A model generated the notes under the pieces. It was not told the DNA's origin, made no database searches, and worked only from the letters and a program-made list of their open reading frames with translations. Shown here piece by piece: positions 25,708 to 34,156 of a stretch of 64,000 nt of DNA. Position 1 is the stretch's first letter. Every line of letters begins with the position of its first letter. This stretch comes from Pseudomonadota bacterium (GTDB lineage: Bacteria; Pseudomonadota; Gammaproteobacteria; Xanthomonadales; Xanthomonadaceae), in assembly GCA_023390905.1 (NCBI GenBank), contig JAEWBY010000042.1, positions 18,647 to 82,646 of the forward strand. Direction: 5' to 3'. The translations under genes and the position numbers were made by a program.

Positions 25708-26538
25708 TCAACCCGCCAGCGCCCTGGCGTGATGCGCGATGTGCTCGCCGATGAAACTGGCGACGAAGTAATAGCTGTGGTCGTAACCGGGGCGCATGCG
25801 CAGATCGATCGGATGGCCGTGCGCCTCGCACGCCGCGCGCAGCTTCTCCGGCTGCAACTGCACGGCGAAGAATTCGTCCGCCTCGCCCTGATCGATCAGC
25901 AGGGGCACGCGTTCTTGCGCGGACGGGATCAGTTCCGTCGCGTCCCACGACTTCCATGCGCCACGATCCTCGCCGAGATAGGCGGTGAATGCCTTCTCGC
26001 CCCACGGCGCCTGGCTCGGCGCCACGATGGGCGAGAACGCCGAGACGCTGCGATAGCGGCCGGGATTCTTCAACGCGATGATCAATGCGCCATGCCCGCC
26101 CATCGAATGTCCGCTGATCGCGCGCGCGCCGGTGGCCGGGAAGTTCGACTCGATCAGGGCGGGCAGTTCCCGGCTGATGTAATCGAACATGCGGTAGTGC
26201 GGTGACCACGGCGCCTGCGTGGCATTGAGGTAGAAGCCCGCGCCCTTGCCGAGATCGTAGCCATCGGCGTCGGCCACCGCATCACCGCGCGGGCTGGTAT
26301 CCGGCGCGACCACGATCACGCCATGTTCGGCGGCGTAGCGCTGGGCGCCTGCCTTGGTGATGAAGTTCTGCTCGTTGCAGGTCAGACCGCTCAGCCAGTA
26401 CAGCACCGGACACGCGGCGTGCGCGGCCTGCGGCGGAAGATAGACGGCCACGTTCATGTCGCAGCCCAGCGTGGAGGAAGCATGGCGGTACACGTCCTGC
26501 CAGCCGCCAAAACACGCGCGATGTTCGATGCGTTCCAT
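25708..26538 (-). CDS. fghA: S-formylglutathione hydrolase
   Basis: A 276-residue alpha/beta hydrolase of the esterase D type. The nucleophile elbow GHSMGGHG, the N-terminal YWLSGLTCNEQNF and the C-terminal GYDHSYYFVASFIGEH are typical. It hydrolyses S-formylglutathione to formate and glutathione, the step after AdhC in glutathione-dependent formaldehyde oxidation. It lies downstream of adhC, separated by 117 bp holding a large imperfect inverted repeat. Confidence 0.95.
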   Translation of the reverse strand: MERIEHRACFGGWQDVYRHASSTLGCDMNVAVYLPPQAAHAACPVLYWLSGLTCNEQNFITKAGAQRYAAEHGVIVVAPDTSPRGDAVADADGYDLGKGAGFYLNATQAPWSPHYRMFDYISRELPALIESNFPATGARAISGHSMGGHGALIIALKNPGRYRSVSAFSPIVAPSQAPWGEKAFTAYLGEDRGAWKSWDATELIPSAQERVPLLIDQGEADEFFAVQLQPEKLRAACEAHGHPIDLRMRPGYDHSYYFVASFIGEHIAHHARALAG

Positions 26539-26540
26539 GG

Positions 26541-26654
26541 GATTCGGAGTCGGGAGTCGAAGGGGTTTTGGATTCGAAATCGGGGTTCGCGATGGATCAG
26601 GCGGATCGGAATCCGCTCTGCGAATCCCGCCTCCCGCATCCCGAACCCCTTGCG
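26541..26654. repeat. Large imperfect inverted repeat between adhC and fghA
   Basis: The whole adhC-fghA gap folds back on itself. The left arm (about 26561-26593, starting AAGGGGTTTTGGATTCG) pairs imperfectly with the right arm (about 26621-26654), and a perfect inner stem GCGGAT-CGGA-ATCCGC sits at 26601-26616. The left half also has short near-repeats of GGATTCGG/GAGTCGGG. This is like the GGGATTCGGGA-type repeats found between Xanthomonadales genes. Confidence 0.65.
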
Positions 26655-26655
26655 A

Positions 26656-27765
26656 TCAGAAATGCACGACCGAGCGGATCGACTTGCCCTCGTGCATCAG
26701 ATCGAAGGCTTGGTTGATGTCTTCCAGTCCCATCGTGTGGGTGACGAAGGGGGCGAGCTGGATTTCGCCGCTCATCGCCTGCTCGACCATGCCCGGCAAC
26801 TGCGTGCGGCCCTTCACGCCGCCGAAGGCCGTGCCCAGCCAACGGCGTCCGGTCACCAGTTGGAACGGACGCGTGCTGATCTCCTGGCCCGCACCGGCCA
26901 CGCCGATGATCACCGATTGGCCCCAGCCGCGATGCGCGCATTCCAGCGCCGCGCGCATGACGTTGACGTTGCCGATGCATTCGAACGAATGGTCCACGCC
27001 CCACTTGGTCATCTCGACGATCACCTGCTGGATCGGCTTGTCGTGATCCCTGGGATTGACGCAGTCGGTCGCGCCCATTTCCCTGGCTTTCTCGAACTTG
27101 TCCGGATTGGTGTCGACGGCGATGATGCGGCCGGCCTTCGCCTGTCGCGCGCCCTGGATCACCGCCAAGCCGATGCCGCCCAGGCCGAACACCGCCACCG
27201 AATCACCCGGCTGCACCTTGGCCGTGTTGTGCACGGCGCCGATGCCGGTGGTGACCCCGCAACCGAGCAGGCAGACCTGTTCGTGGTTGGCCCCCGGATG
27301 GATCTTCGCCAGCGAGACTTCGGCCACGACGGTGTATTCGCTGAAGGTCGAGCAGCCCATGTAGTGATAGAGCGGCTGTCCGTTGTACGAGAAGCGCGTG
27401 GTGCCGTCGGGCATCACGCCCTTGCCCTGCGTCGCGCGCACGGCCACGCACAGGTTGGTCTTGCCGGACGTGCAGAATTCGCACTCGCGGCACTCGGCGG
27501 TGTACAGCGGGATCACGTGATCGCCCGGCTGCACGCTGGTCACGCCCTCACCGACTTCGACCACCACGCCCGCGCCTTCATGGCCGAGCACGCAGGGAAA
27601 CAGGCCTTCCGGATCGTCGCCCGACAGCGTGAACGCGTCGGTGTGGCAGACGCCGGTGTGGGTGATGCGGATCAGCACCTCGCCGGCTTTCGGCGGCGCG
27701 ACATCGATCTCGACGATTTCCAGTGGCTGTCCGGCGGCGAACGCGACGGCGGCGCGACTCTTCAT
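26656..27765 (-). CDS. adhC: S-(hydroxymethyl)glutathione dehydrogenase / class III alcohol dehydrogenase
   Basis: A 369-residue zinc-dependent dehydrogenase that oxidises S-hydroxymethylglutathione with NAD. Family features: THTGVCHTDAFTLSG (catalytic Zn Cys), GHEGAGVV, the structural-zinc run CRECEFCTSGKTNLC, and the nucleotide-binding VFGLGGIGLAV. The ATG at 27765 has AGGAG eight bases upstream; the frame continues further back without family similarity. It follows frmR by 81 bp and precedes fghA, making the formaldehyde detoxification set. Confidence 0.95.
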   Translation of the reverse strand: MKSRAAVAFAAGQPLEIVEIDVAPPKAGEVLIRITHTGVCHTDAFTLSGDDPEGLFPCVLGHEGAGVVVEVGEGVTSVQPGDHVIPLYTAECRECEFCTSGKTNLCVAVRATQGKGVMPDGTTRFSYNGQPLYHYMGCSTFSEYTVVAEVSLAKIHPGANHEQVCLLGCGVTTGIGAVHNTAKVQPGDSVAVFGLGGIGLAVIQGARQAKAGRIIAVDTNPDKFEKAREMGATDCVNPRDHDKPIQQVIVEMTKWGVDHSFECIGNVNVMRAALECAHRGWGQSVIIGVAGAGQEISTRPFQLVTGRRWLGTAFGGVKGRTQLPGMVEQAMSGEIQLAPFVTHTMGLEDINQAFDLMHEGKSIRSVVHF

Positions 27766-27846
27766 GGGAATTCTCCTGCGGTGCAATGAATGACGGATGC
27801 GGCCGCGCGTGACGGCCATGGACGTGGAGCGGCGCGGCGGCGCCCG

Positions 27847-28122
27847 CTATTTCAGATAGGAGCGCACGAGCCCGGCCATTTCGGTGACGCGCGCTTGCCG
27901 CTGCGCATCATTGCGCGCGGGCTGGCCGAACTCCTCGCGGATATGCGCCTCCATGACCTCCGACATCAGGCCGTTGACCGCGCCGCGAATGGCCGCGATC
28001 TGCTGCAGCACGGCGCCGCAGTCGGTGCCGGCTTCCAGCGCACGCTCCAGCGCTTCGGTCTGGCCGCGGATCCGGCGCACGCGGGCGAGCACGCGCTTCT
28101 TCTCGTGGGGTGAATGGGGCAT
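27847..28122 (-). CDS. frmR: Formaldehyde-responsive repressor FrmR (CsoR/RcnR family)
   Basis: A 91-residue DUF156 repressor. The N-terminus MPHSPHEKKRVLARVRRIRGQ and the core DCGAVLQQIAAIRGAVNGLMSEVMEAHIRE match E. coli FrmR, including the N-terminal proline, the sensing cysteine and the conserved His. FrmR is a tetramer whose Pro/Cys pair is crosslinked by formaldehyde, releasing DNA. Position ahead of adhC and fghA gives the standard order frmR-frmA-frmB. A putative operator lies just upstream. Confidence 0.93.
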   Translation of the reverse strand: MPHSPHEKKRVLARVRRIRGQTEALERALEAGTDCGAVLQQIAAIRGAVNGLMSEVMEAHIREEFGQPARNDAQRQARVTEMAGLVRSYLK

Positions 28123-28131
28123 GCGCTTAGG

Positions 28132-28150
28132 GTACTGGGGTAGGGTATAC
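28132..28150. promoter_or_regulatory. Putative FrmR operator
   Basis: GTACTGGGGTAGGGTATAC, 9 bp upstream of the frmR start codon, has inverted GTAC / GTATAC ends around a G-rich spacer, the layout of RcnR/FrmR-type operators (TACT-G-tract-AGTA). Autoregulation of frmR-adhC-fghA from here is expected. Confidence 0.6.
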
Positions 28151-28338
28151 GGCGGGCATGGTACACGAACCTGCAACGGACGTCCTGGTCCGGGCGCATG
28201 GAAATCGCCGGTTGCGCCGGGCCTGGCACCACGATGGTCACGATGACGTTCGTCACTTCACCATCGCCACACGCACGCCCCATCGTGGCCCCATCCGGTC
28301 CCGGCACGCTCCCCGGGCCTTCCGCCTCCGAAGCCGCC

Positions 28339-29250
28339 ATGCAACTGACCCTCCGCGATATCCGCAAGACCTATCCCAACGGTGTGAAGGCGCTGGACGG
28401 TGTCAGCCTGACCATTCCGGTCGGGATGTACGGACTGCTCGGTCCGAACGGCGCGGGCAAGTCCTCGCTGATGCGCATCCTGGCGACCTTGCAGGAAGCC
28501 GACAGCGGCAGCGCGATGCTGGGCGACATCGATGTACTGAGGCAGAAGGATGAAGTCCGCAGGACGCTCGGCTACCTGCCGCAGGAATTCGGCGTGTATC
28601 CGCATGCCAGCGCCGGCGCGCTGCTCGATCACTTCGCGATACTGAAAGGCATCGCCGCGCGCGGTGAACGGCGCGACATGGTCGAATCGCTGCTGCGCCA
28701 GGTCAACCTGTGGGACGTGCGCACGCAGAAGCTCGGCGGCTACTCCGGCGGCATGCGGCAGCGTTTCGGCGTGGCGGTCGCGCTGCTCGGAAACCCGAAG
28801 TTGCTGATCGTCGATGAACCCACCGCAGGCCTCGATCCCGCCGAACGCGCGCGCTTCCTCAATCTGTTGAGCGAACTGGGCGAGACCAGCGCGGTCATTC
28901 TCTCCACCCACATCGTCGAGGACGTCTCCGAGTTGTGCACGCGCATGGCGATCATCCGGCAGGGCCGCATCCTGCTGGAAGCCGAGCCATTGCAGGCCGT
29001 GGCCGGCATTCGCGGACGCATCTGGCGGCGCGTTATCGCCAAGGACGAGCTGCCTGCGATCCAGCGCGATCACGCCGTCATCGCGACGACGCTGCTGGGC
29101 GGCCGCACCGTCGTGCGCGTGCACGACACCGCCTCGCCCGGCCCGGGCTTCGAAACGGCCGAGCCGGATCTGACCGATGTCTACTTCAGCACGATGGCCG
29201 GACACATCGGCCTGCATCGCGCGGATTCGCAGCCGGTGCCATCGGCATGA
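28339..29250 (+). CDS. ABC transporter ATP-binding protein
   Basis: A 303-residue ABC ATPase. Walker A GPNGAGKSS, Q-loop LPQEFG, signature YSGGMRQRF, Walker B LLIVDEPTAGLD and a switch His in LSTHIVED are intact. The C-terminal 80 residues are an accessory region of the DrrA/CcmA-like class. The start at 28339 is the family-like MQLTLRDIRK; the frame is open about 140 bp further upstream, where the frmR operator region lies. Its stop overlaps the next gene (ATGA), which encodes the permease fused to a peptidase. Confidence 0.92.
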   Translation: MQLTLRDIRKTYPNGVKALDGVSLTIPVGMYGLLGPNGAGKSSLMRILATLQEADSGSAMLGDIDVLRQKDEVRRTLGYLPQEFGVYPHASAGALLDHFAILKGIAARGERRDMVESLLRQVNLWDVRTQKLGGYSGGMRQRFGVAVALLGNPKLLIVDEPTAGLDPAERARFLNLLSELGETSAVILSTHIVEDVSELCTRMAIIRQGRILLEAEPLQAVAGIRGRIWRRVIAKDELPAIQRDHAVIATTLLGGRTVVRVHDTASPGPGFETAEPDLTDVYFSTMAGHIGLHRADSQPVPSA

Positions 29251-32200
29251 AACTGGCCGCGATCGCCCGCTTCGAATTCGCCTACCAGATCAGACGGCCC
29301 GCCACGTGGCTGTTTGCCATCGCACTGCTGTTCGTCGGCTGGAGCGTCATCCAGGGCAATTACGTCGACGACGCACGCAACGGCTACGTGCTGCTCAATG
29401 CGCCGTTGGTGATTGCATCGACCACCGTGATCGGCGGCCTGTTGTGGCTGTTCGTCGCCGCGTCGATTGCCGGTGATGCCGCCGCGCGCGATGTCGAATC
29501 AGGCCAGCATCCGCTCAGCTACACCGCGCCGGTTTCAAAGTTCCATTATCTGGCCGGACGCTTCCTGGCCGCGTATGCGCTCAATGCGTTGATCCTGCTC
29601 GCGGTGCCCGTCGGCATGTGGCTGGGCATGCGATGGCCGCAGTTGGAGCCGGAACTTTTCGGGCCGTGGCGACCCGCGGCCTTCGCGCTGGCCTATCTGC
29701 TGATTGCATTGCCGAACGCCTTCATCGCCACCGCGGTGCAGTTCGCATTCGCCGCGCTCAGCCGGCGCGCGATCGTCGCCTACTTCGGCAGCGTGGTGCT
29801 GTTCTTCGCTTCGATGGGAATGGCGGCCTTCGTCGCGGTCGCGCTGCACCAGCAGGATCTGGCGCGATTGCTGGATCCGATCGGCATGATCGCGATCGTC
29901 AGCGACCTGTCCGATACCTGGACCACGACCGAGGCCAACACGCGCCTGGTCGGGCTGCAGCCGATGCTGATCGCCAATCGCCTGCTGTGGATCTGCGTGG
30001 GCGTTGCATTGCTGGCCTTCACCTGGCGGCGGTTCCGCCTCGCGCATCCGGCCGAACGCGGTCGCGGTGCGCGCAGTCGCAAGGCCGTCGCGCCGCAGGC
30101 GCGCGTGGCCAATGAGGCGGTGCCCACGCACGTCGCCATGCGCGAACCGGGCCCCGCACGCCGGTTCGGCCTGTCGATGCAGTTGCGCCAGTTGCTTGCG
30201 ATCACCGGGCAATCACTGCGCACGCTCGCCAGGGGCTGGACCGTGTTCGGTCCGCTGATCGTCGTGGCGTTCCTGGTGTGCGTGGCGGTGCCGGCGCGCA
30301 TGGAGTTCGTCGGTGTGCCCTTGCTGCCGCGCACCGAGCATGTGTTGACCTATCTGACCGCGGCGCTCGCCAATCCGGCCAATCGCGTGTGGATGATCAT
30401 TCCGCTGCTGATCATCTTCTATGCCGGGGAACTGGTGTGGGGCGAACGCGACGCGCGCATGGGCGAGATCACCGGTGCCACGCCGGTGCCGGACTGGGTG
30501 TTCTTCGTGGCGAAGTTCCTGGCGCTGGCATTGCTGCTGGCAGGCTGGATGGTGATGCTCGCCATCGCGGGCGTGATCGGACAAGCCGCGCTTGGCTACG
30601 AGCACTTCGAGATCAGCCTGTACGCGAAGGTGCTGCTTGGCCTGCAACTGACGGACTATCTGCTGTTCGCGCTGCTGGCGCTGACCGTGCATACCGTCGT
30701 GAACCAGAAGCATCTCGGCACCTTGGCCGCACTGGGCGTGTATGCATTGATCGCCTTCGCGCCGCTGCTCGGCATCGAGGAGAAATTGCTGGTGTTCGGC
30801 GCCAGTCCGGCCTGGTCGTACTCGGACATGCGCGGTTTCGGCGGCTCGCTGCATCCGTGGCTGGCCTTCAAGGCGTACTGGGTGGCGTGGGCGGTGCTGC
30901 TGGCGGTGCTCGCGCGGCTGGTGTGGGCGCGCGGATCCACGGCGGGCATCCGTGCGCGCTGGAACCTTGCGCGCGCGCGCATGACGCGCCCCACCCTCGT
31001 CGCCGCCGCGCTGGCGGGTGTCGCCGTGCTGGGCCTGGGTGGCTACGTGTTCCGCAATACGCATATGCTCAACGCGTACCAGACACGTGACGATCGCCTG
31101 GCCCAGCAGGCCGAGTACGAACGGCGTTACGCACGTTACGCGAATGCGCCGCAGCCGCGCGTTGCATCGTCGAACCTGCGCGTCGACATCCACCCGGAAC
31201 GTCACGCTGCACGCTTCCGTGGCCACTATCGGCTGGTCAACCCGAATCCGCAGGCCGTCGATACGGTGCACGTCGCGATCCCGGCGCGGGCAGGCGTGGA
31301 GATCCGCATGCTGGCCTTTGATCGGCGCGCCACGCGGCGGCTGGATGATGCACGGCTCGGGCATCGCATCTACCGGCTCGCCTCGCCGCTCCGACCGGGC
31401 GAATCGATGCGGCTGGATTTCGAGGTCGATTTCCAGCCGCGGGGCTTTGCCAATCACGGCGCGGACGAAACGATCGTCGAGAACGGAAGCTGGATCAGTG
31501 CGGTGAACTTCCTGCCCGCGATCGGTTACCAGCGTTCGCGCGAACTGCGCGAGCCCGGCGATCGCCTCGTGCAGCATCTGCCCGCGCGACCGCGCATTCC
31601 ACCGCTGGAAGATCAAGCGGCGCGCCAGGCGGTGCCGGGCGATGTCGGCATCCGCTTCGAAGCCGTGGTGGGCACGCGCGCCGATCAGATCGCGGTCGCA
31701 CCCGGCGTGCTGCGCCGCAGTTGGATCGAGAACGGTCGGCGCTACTTCCATTACGTCAGCGAGACGCCCATCGGCGAAGACGTGCAGTTCTTCTCGGCAC
31801 GATACGCCGTGCATCGTTCGCCATGCCACGGCGTGGACGTGGAGGTCTTCCATCATCCGGCGCACGATCGGGTCGTCGCGCAGATGGCGCGCAGCGCGTG
31901 CGCCTCGATCGCGCTCTACTCGCGCCTGTTCGGTCCGTATCCGCATCGCACGATGCGCATCGTCGAGAACGCCGAACGCGATATCGGCGCGCACTCGGAG
32001 CCGAGCCTGATCGACTACGGAGATGGCTTCACCCTGCTCGACCCCTCGCGTGAACGCGGCGGCCTGGATCTGGTGTTCGCCGTCACCGCGCATGAAATCG
32101 GCCATCAATGGTGGGGCGGGCAACGGCTCTCGCCCGCGTATGCCGAAGGCGTCGGGCTGCTGATCGAAAGCATGGCCACCTACTCGGCGACGCAGGCGGT

Positions 32201-32897
32201 GGAAGCAACGCTCGGCCCGGATCAGTTGCAGGCCTACCTGGACATGATGCGTCGCCAGTACCAGATTCCGCGCTCGCTGGCCTCGCCGCCGCTGCTGCGC
32301 GCCACCGATCAGTTCCTGAGCTATCGCAAGGGGCCGCTGGCGATGTACACGCTGAGCCAGTACATCGGTCGCGATCAGGTCAGCCTTGCGCTGCGCCGTC
32401 TGCTCGACGCGCATCCGCCGGGCAGTGCGCCACGGCTGACCTCGCTCGATCTGCACGCCCAACTGAAAGCAGTGACGCCACCGCAGTACCGCGCACTGCT
32501 GCGCGATCTGTTCGAGACCAACACCTACTGGGAGCTTTCGGCCACGCAGGCGCGGAAGCGGAAGTTGCCCGACGGCCGCTGGCTGGTCGCGCTGGATGTG
32601 CGTGCGCGCAAGCGGATCGTCGATGAAACCGGCGCGGCATTCGATCAGCCGCTCGATGAATGGATCGAGGTGGGCGTGTTTCCCGGGCCCGCGCGCCGCC
32701 ACGAGAACGGCGAGGTGATTCCCGGCAAGCCGATGTACCTGCAGAAGCATCGGGTGACGCGCGCGCAGCAGACGATCACCGTGATCGTGCCGGCCGAACC
32801 GGGCCACGCCGGAATCGATCCGCGCACGTTGCTGGTGGACGTGCGCCCGCGCGACAACATCATAGATGTGGCGGGTGGAAAACACGCCGCACGATAG
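29247..32897 (+). CDS. Fusion of ABC-2 type permease with M1-family aminopeptidase
   Basis: A 1216-residue protein. The first half (to about residue 600) has two clusters of ABC-2 type transmembrane helices split by a loop near residue 290; the second half is an extracytoplasmic M1 (gluzincin) domain with HEIGHQWWG at about residue 949 and a third-ligand Glu in LLIESMATYSA about 21 residues later. Such fusions pair with an ABC ATPase, here the upstream gene. The exopeptidase GAMEN motif is not seen; MRIVENAER stands in that region. It may export and trim peptides, or extract proteins; that is inferred. Confidence 0.9.
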   Translation: MKLAAIARFEFAYQIRRPATWLFAIALLFVGWSVIQGNYVDDARNGYVLLNAPLVIASTTVIGGLLWLFVAASIAGDAAARDVESGQHPLSYTAPVSKFHYLAGRFLAAYALNALILLAVPVGMWLGMRWPQLEPELFGPWRPAAFALAYLLIALPNAFIATAVQFAFAALSRRAIVAYFGSVVLFFASMGMAAFVAVALHQQDLARLLDPIGMIAIVSDLSDTWTTTEANTRLVGLQPMLIANRLLWICVGVALLAFTWRRFRLAHPAERGRGARSRKAVAPQARVANEAVPTHVAMREPGPARRFGLSMQLRQLLAITGQSLRTLARGWTVFGPLIVVAFLVCVAVPARMEFVGVPLLPRTEHVLTYLTAALANPANRVWMIIPLLIIFYAGELVWGERDARMGEITGATPVPDWVFFVAKFLALALLLAGWMVMLAIAGVIGQAALGYEHFEISLYAKVLLGLQLTDYLLFALLALTVHTVVNQKHLGTLAALGVYALIAFAPLLGIEEKLLVFGASPAWSYSDMRGFGGSLHPWLAFKAYWVAWAVLLAVLARLVWARGSTAGIRARWNLARARMTRPTLVAAALAGVAVLGLGGYVFRNTHMLNAYQTRDDRLAQQAEYERRYARYANAPQPRVASSNLRVDIHPERHAARFRGHYRLVNPNPQAVDTVHVAIPARAGVEIRMLAFDRRATRRLDDARLGHRIYRLASPLRPGESMRLDFEVDFQPRGFANHGADETIVENGSWISAVNFLPAIGYQRSRELREPGDRLVQHLPARPRIPPLEDQAARQAVPGDVGIRFEAVVGTRADQIAVAPGVLRRSWIENGRRYFHYVSETPIGEDVQFFSARYAVHRSPCHGVDVEVFHHPAHDRVVAQMARSACASIALYSRLFGPYPHRTMRIVENAERDIGAHSEPSLIDYGDGFTLLDPSRERGGLDLVFAVTAHEIGHQWWGGQRLSPAYAEGVGLLIESMATYSATQAVEATLGPDQLQAYLDMMRRQYQIPRSLASPPLLRATDQFLSYRKGPLAMYTLSQYIGRDQVSLALRRLLDAHPPGSAPRLTSLDLHAQLKAVTPPQYRALLRDLFETNTYWELSATQARKRKLPDGRWLVALDVRARKRIVDETGAAFDQPLDEWIEVGVFPGPARRHENGEVIPGKPMYLQKHRVTRAQQTITVIVPAEPGHAGIDPRTLLVDVRPRDNIIDVAGGKHAAR

Positions 32898-32930
32898 CCA
32901 TGGGCCGCGCCATCGCGTGTGGCCGACGGC

Positions 32931-32939
32931 TGATATAGT
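32931..32939 (+). promoter_or_regulatory. Extended -10 promoter of the SPFH operon
   Basis: TGATATAGT (TG-N-TATAGT) lies 48 bp before the SPFH start codon, downstream of the permease-peptidase stop. No clear -35 is seen, which is acceptable for an extended -10. Confidence 0.5.
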
Positions 32940-32951
32940 GCGGCGAGCACG

Positions 32952-32964
32952 GGGCACGGTGCCC
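32952..32964. promoter_or_regulatory. GGGCACGGTGCCC palindrome just after the SPFH -10
   Basis: A perfect 6-1-6 palindrome 13 bp downstream of the extended -10, about where transcription begins. Position suggests a repressor operator, but no candidate regulator is adjacent. Confidence 0.4.
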
Positions 32965-32986
32965 ATCACGAATGGAAGGAGTGGTC

Positions 32987-34138
32987 ATGGGTCTTGTACA
33001 GGCAGTGGCAGGCGCGGTCGGTGGCGTACTGGCCGATCAATGGAAGGACTTCCACACCGTGCCGGCGGGCTTGCCGGCGACGGCTGCGCTGTTCGCGGCG
33101 GTGCCGCGCGGCACCAACGCCGGGCGCGGTTCCAACACCAGCGCCTCGTCCCACATCATCAGCAATGGTTCCAAGATCGTTGTGCCCGAAGGCTACGGCC
33201 TGCTGCTGATGCAGGACGGCGCGATCACCGGTTTCGTCGCCGAGCCAGGCGGCTACGAATGGCGGTCGGATGACCCTAATTCCGCATCGATCTTCGCCGG
33301 CGACGGACTGGTCAGTCTGTTGATTACGCAGAGCTGGGAGCGCTTCAAGTTCGGCGGCCAGCCGGGTTCGCAGCAGGCCGCGTTCTTCGTGTCGCTGAAG
33401 GAACTGCCGGACAACCGCTTCGGCACGCAGTCGGAAATCTACTGGGACGATGGCTTCCTCAATACGCAGGTCGGCGCGGTGACGCGTGGCTCGTACACGC
33501 TGAAGATCGTGGACCCGATCCTGTTCGTGAAGAACTTCGTGCCGGCGCGTTATCTGCAGCCGGGCCAGGTGTTCGACTTCACCGATCTCGACAACGCGGC
33601 GGCCAGCCAGTTGTTCAACGAAGTGGTGGGTTCACTCGCACCGGCATTTAGCCTGTACACGAATGATCCCGCCAAGGGCAACCGCATCACCAGGCTGCAG
33701 CAGGATTCGCTGGGGTTCGCGAAGAGTCTGTCCGATGCGGTGGAGCAGGCCTACCAGTGGAATTCCGATCGCGGGCTGGCGATCGTCAAGACCGCGATCG
33801 TCTCGATCGAGTACGACGCGAACACGCGCGAACTGCTCAAGACCGTGCAGCGCGCCGATGCATTGTCCGGCGGACGCGGCAATTCCAATCTGCAGGCCAG
33901 CGTGGCGCAGGGCATCCAGTCCGCCGGCGAGAATGGCGGCGCCGCGGGGTTGGTCGGCCTGGGGATGGCCACGGGCATGGCCGGCGGCATCGGCAGCCTG
34001 CAGCAACCGGTGGCGCCGGCTGCGCCGGCGACCGAAGATCCGGTCGCGCGCCTGAAGCAGGCCAAGGAGATGCTCGACCTCGGCATCATCACCCAGGCCG
34101 ACTACGACGCACTCAAGGCCAAGGCGCTCGGCCTGTAA
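32987..34138 (+). CDS. SPFH-domain protein with C-terminal SHOCT-like segment (YdjI-like)
   Basis: A 383-residue protein resembling B. subtilis YdjI and the virion-core-type SPFH proteins: an N-terminal region with PEGYGLLLMQDGAITGFV, a central SPFH part (about 90-290) and a C-terminal ~30-residue SHOCT-like helix pair (DPVARLKQAKEMLDLGIITQADYDALKAKALG). No transmembrane helix is obvious. The ATG at 32987 follows GGAAGGAG; the ATG at 32972 overlaps that site and is less likely. It is followed by a zinc-ribbon protein and a small membrane protein, the same trio as ydjGHI, which in Bacillus recruits the phage-shock protein PspA to membranes. No pspA gene is seen nearby. Confidence 0.87.
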   Translation: MGLVQAVAGAVGGVLADQWKDFHTVPAGLPATAALFAAVPRGTNAGRGSNTSASSHIISNGSKIVVPEGYGLLLMQDGAITGFVAEPGGYEWRSDDPNSASIFAGDGLVSLLITQSWERFKFGGQPGSQQAAFFVSLKELPDNRFGTQSEIYWDDGFLNTQVGAVTRGSYTLKIVDPILFVKNFVPARYLQPGQVFDFTDLDNAAASQLFNEVVGSLAPAFSLYTNDPAKGNRITRLQQDSLGFAKSLSDAVEQAYQWNSDRGLAIVKTAIVSIEYDANTRELLKTVQRADALSGGRGNSNLQASVAQGIQSAGENGGAAGLVGLGMATGMAGGIGSLQQPVAPAAPATEDPVARLKQAKEMLDLGIITQADYDALKAKALGL

Positions 34139-34156
34139 CGCGCGCACGACGCGATC

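Noticed and set aside
28244..28255. TGACGTTCGTCA palindrome before the ABC ATPase gene
   Set aside because: Arms of only five bases, expected by chance at this window size; no regulator gene adjacent.
30213..32969. A 918-codon open frame on the minus strand opposite the permease-peptidase fusion
   Set aside because: Composition is extreme in Arg, His and Gln with no domain; the plus strand has intact ABC-2 and M1 motifs.
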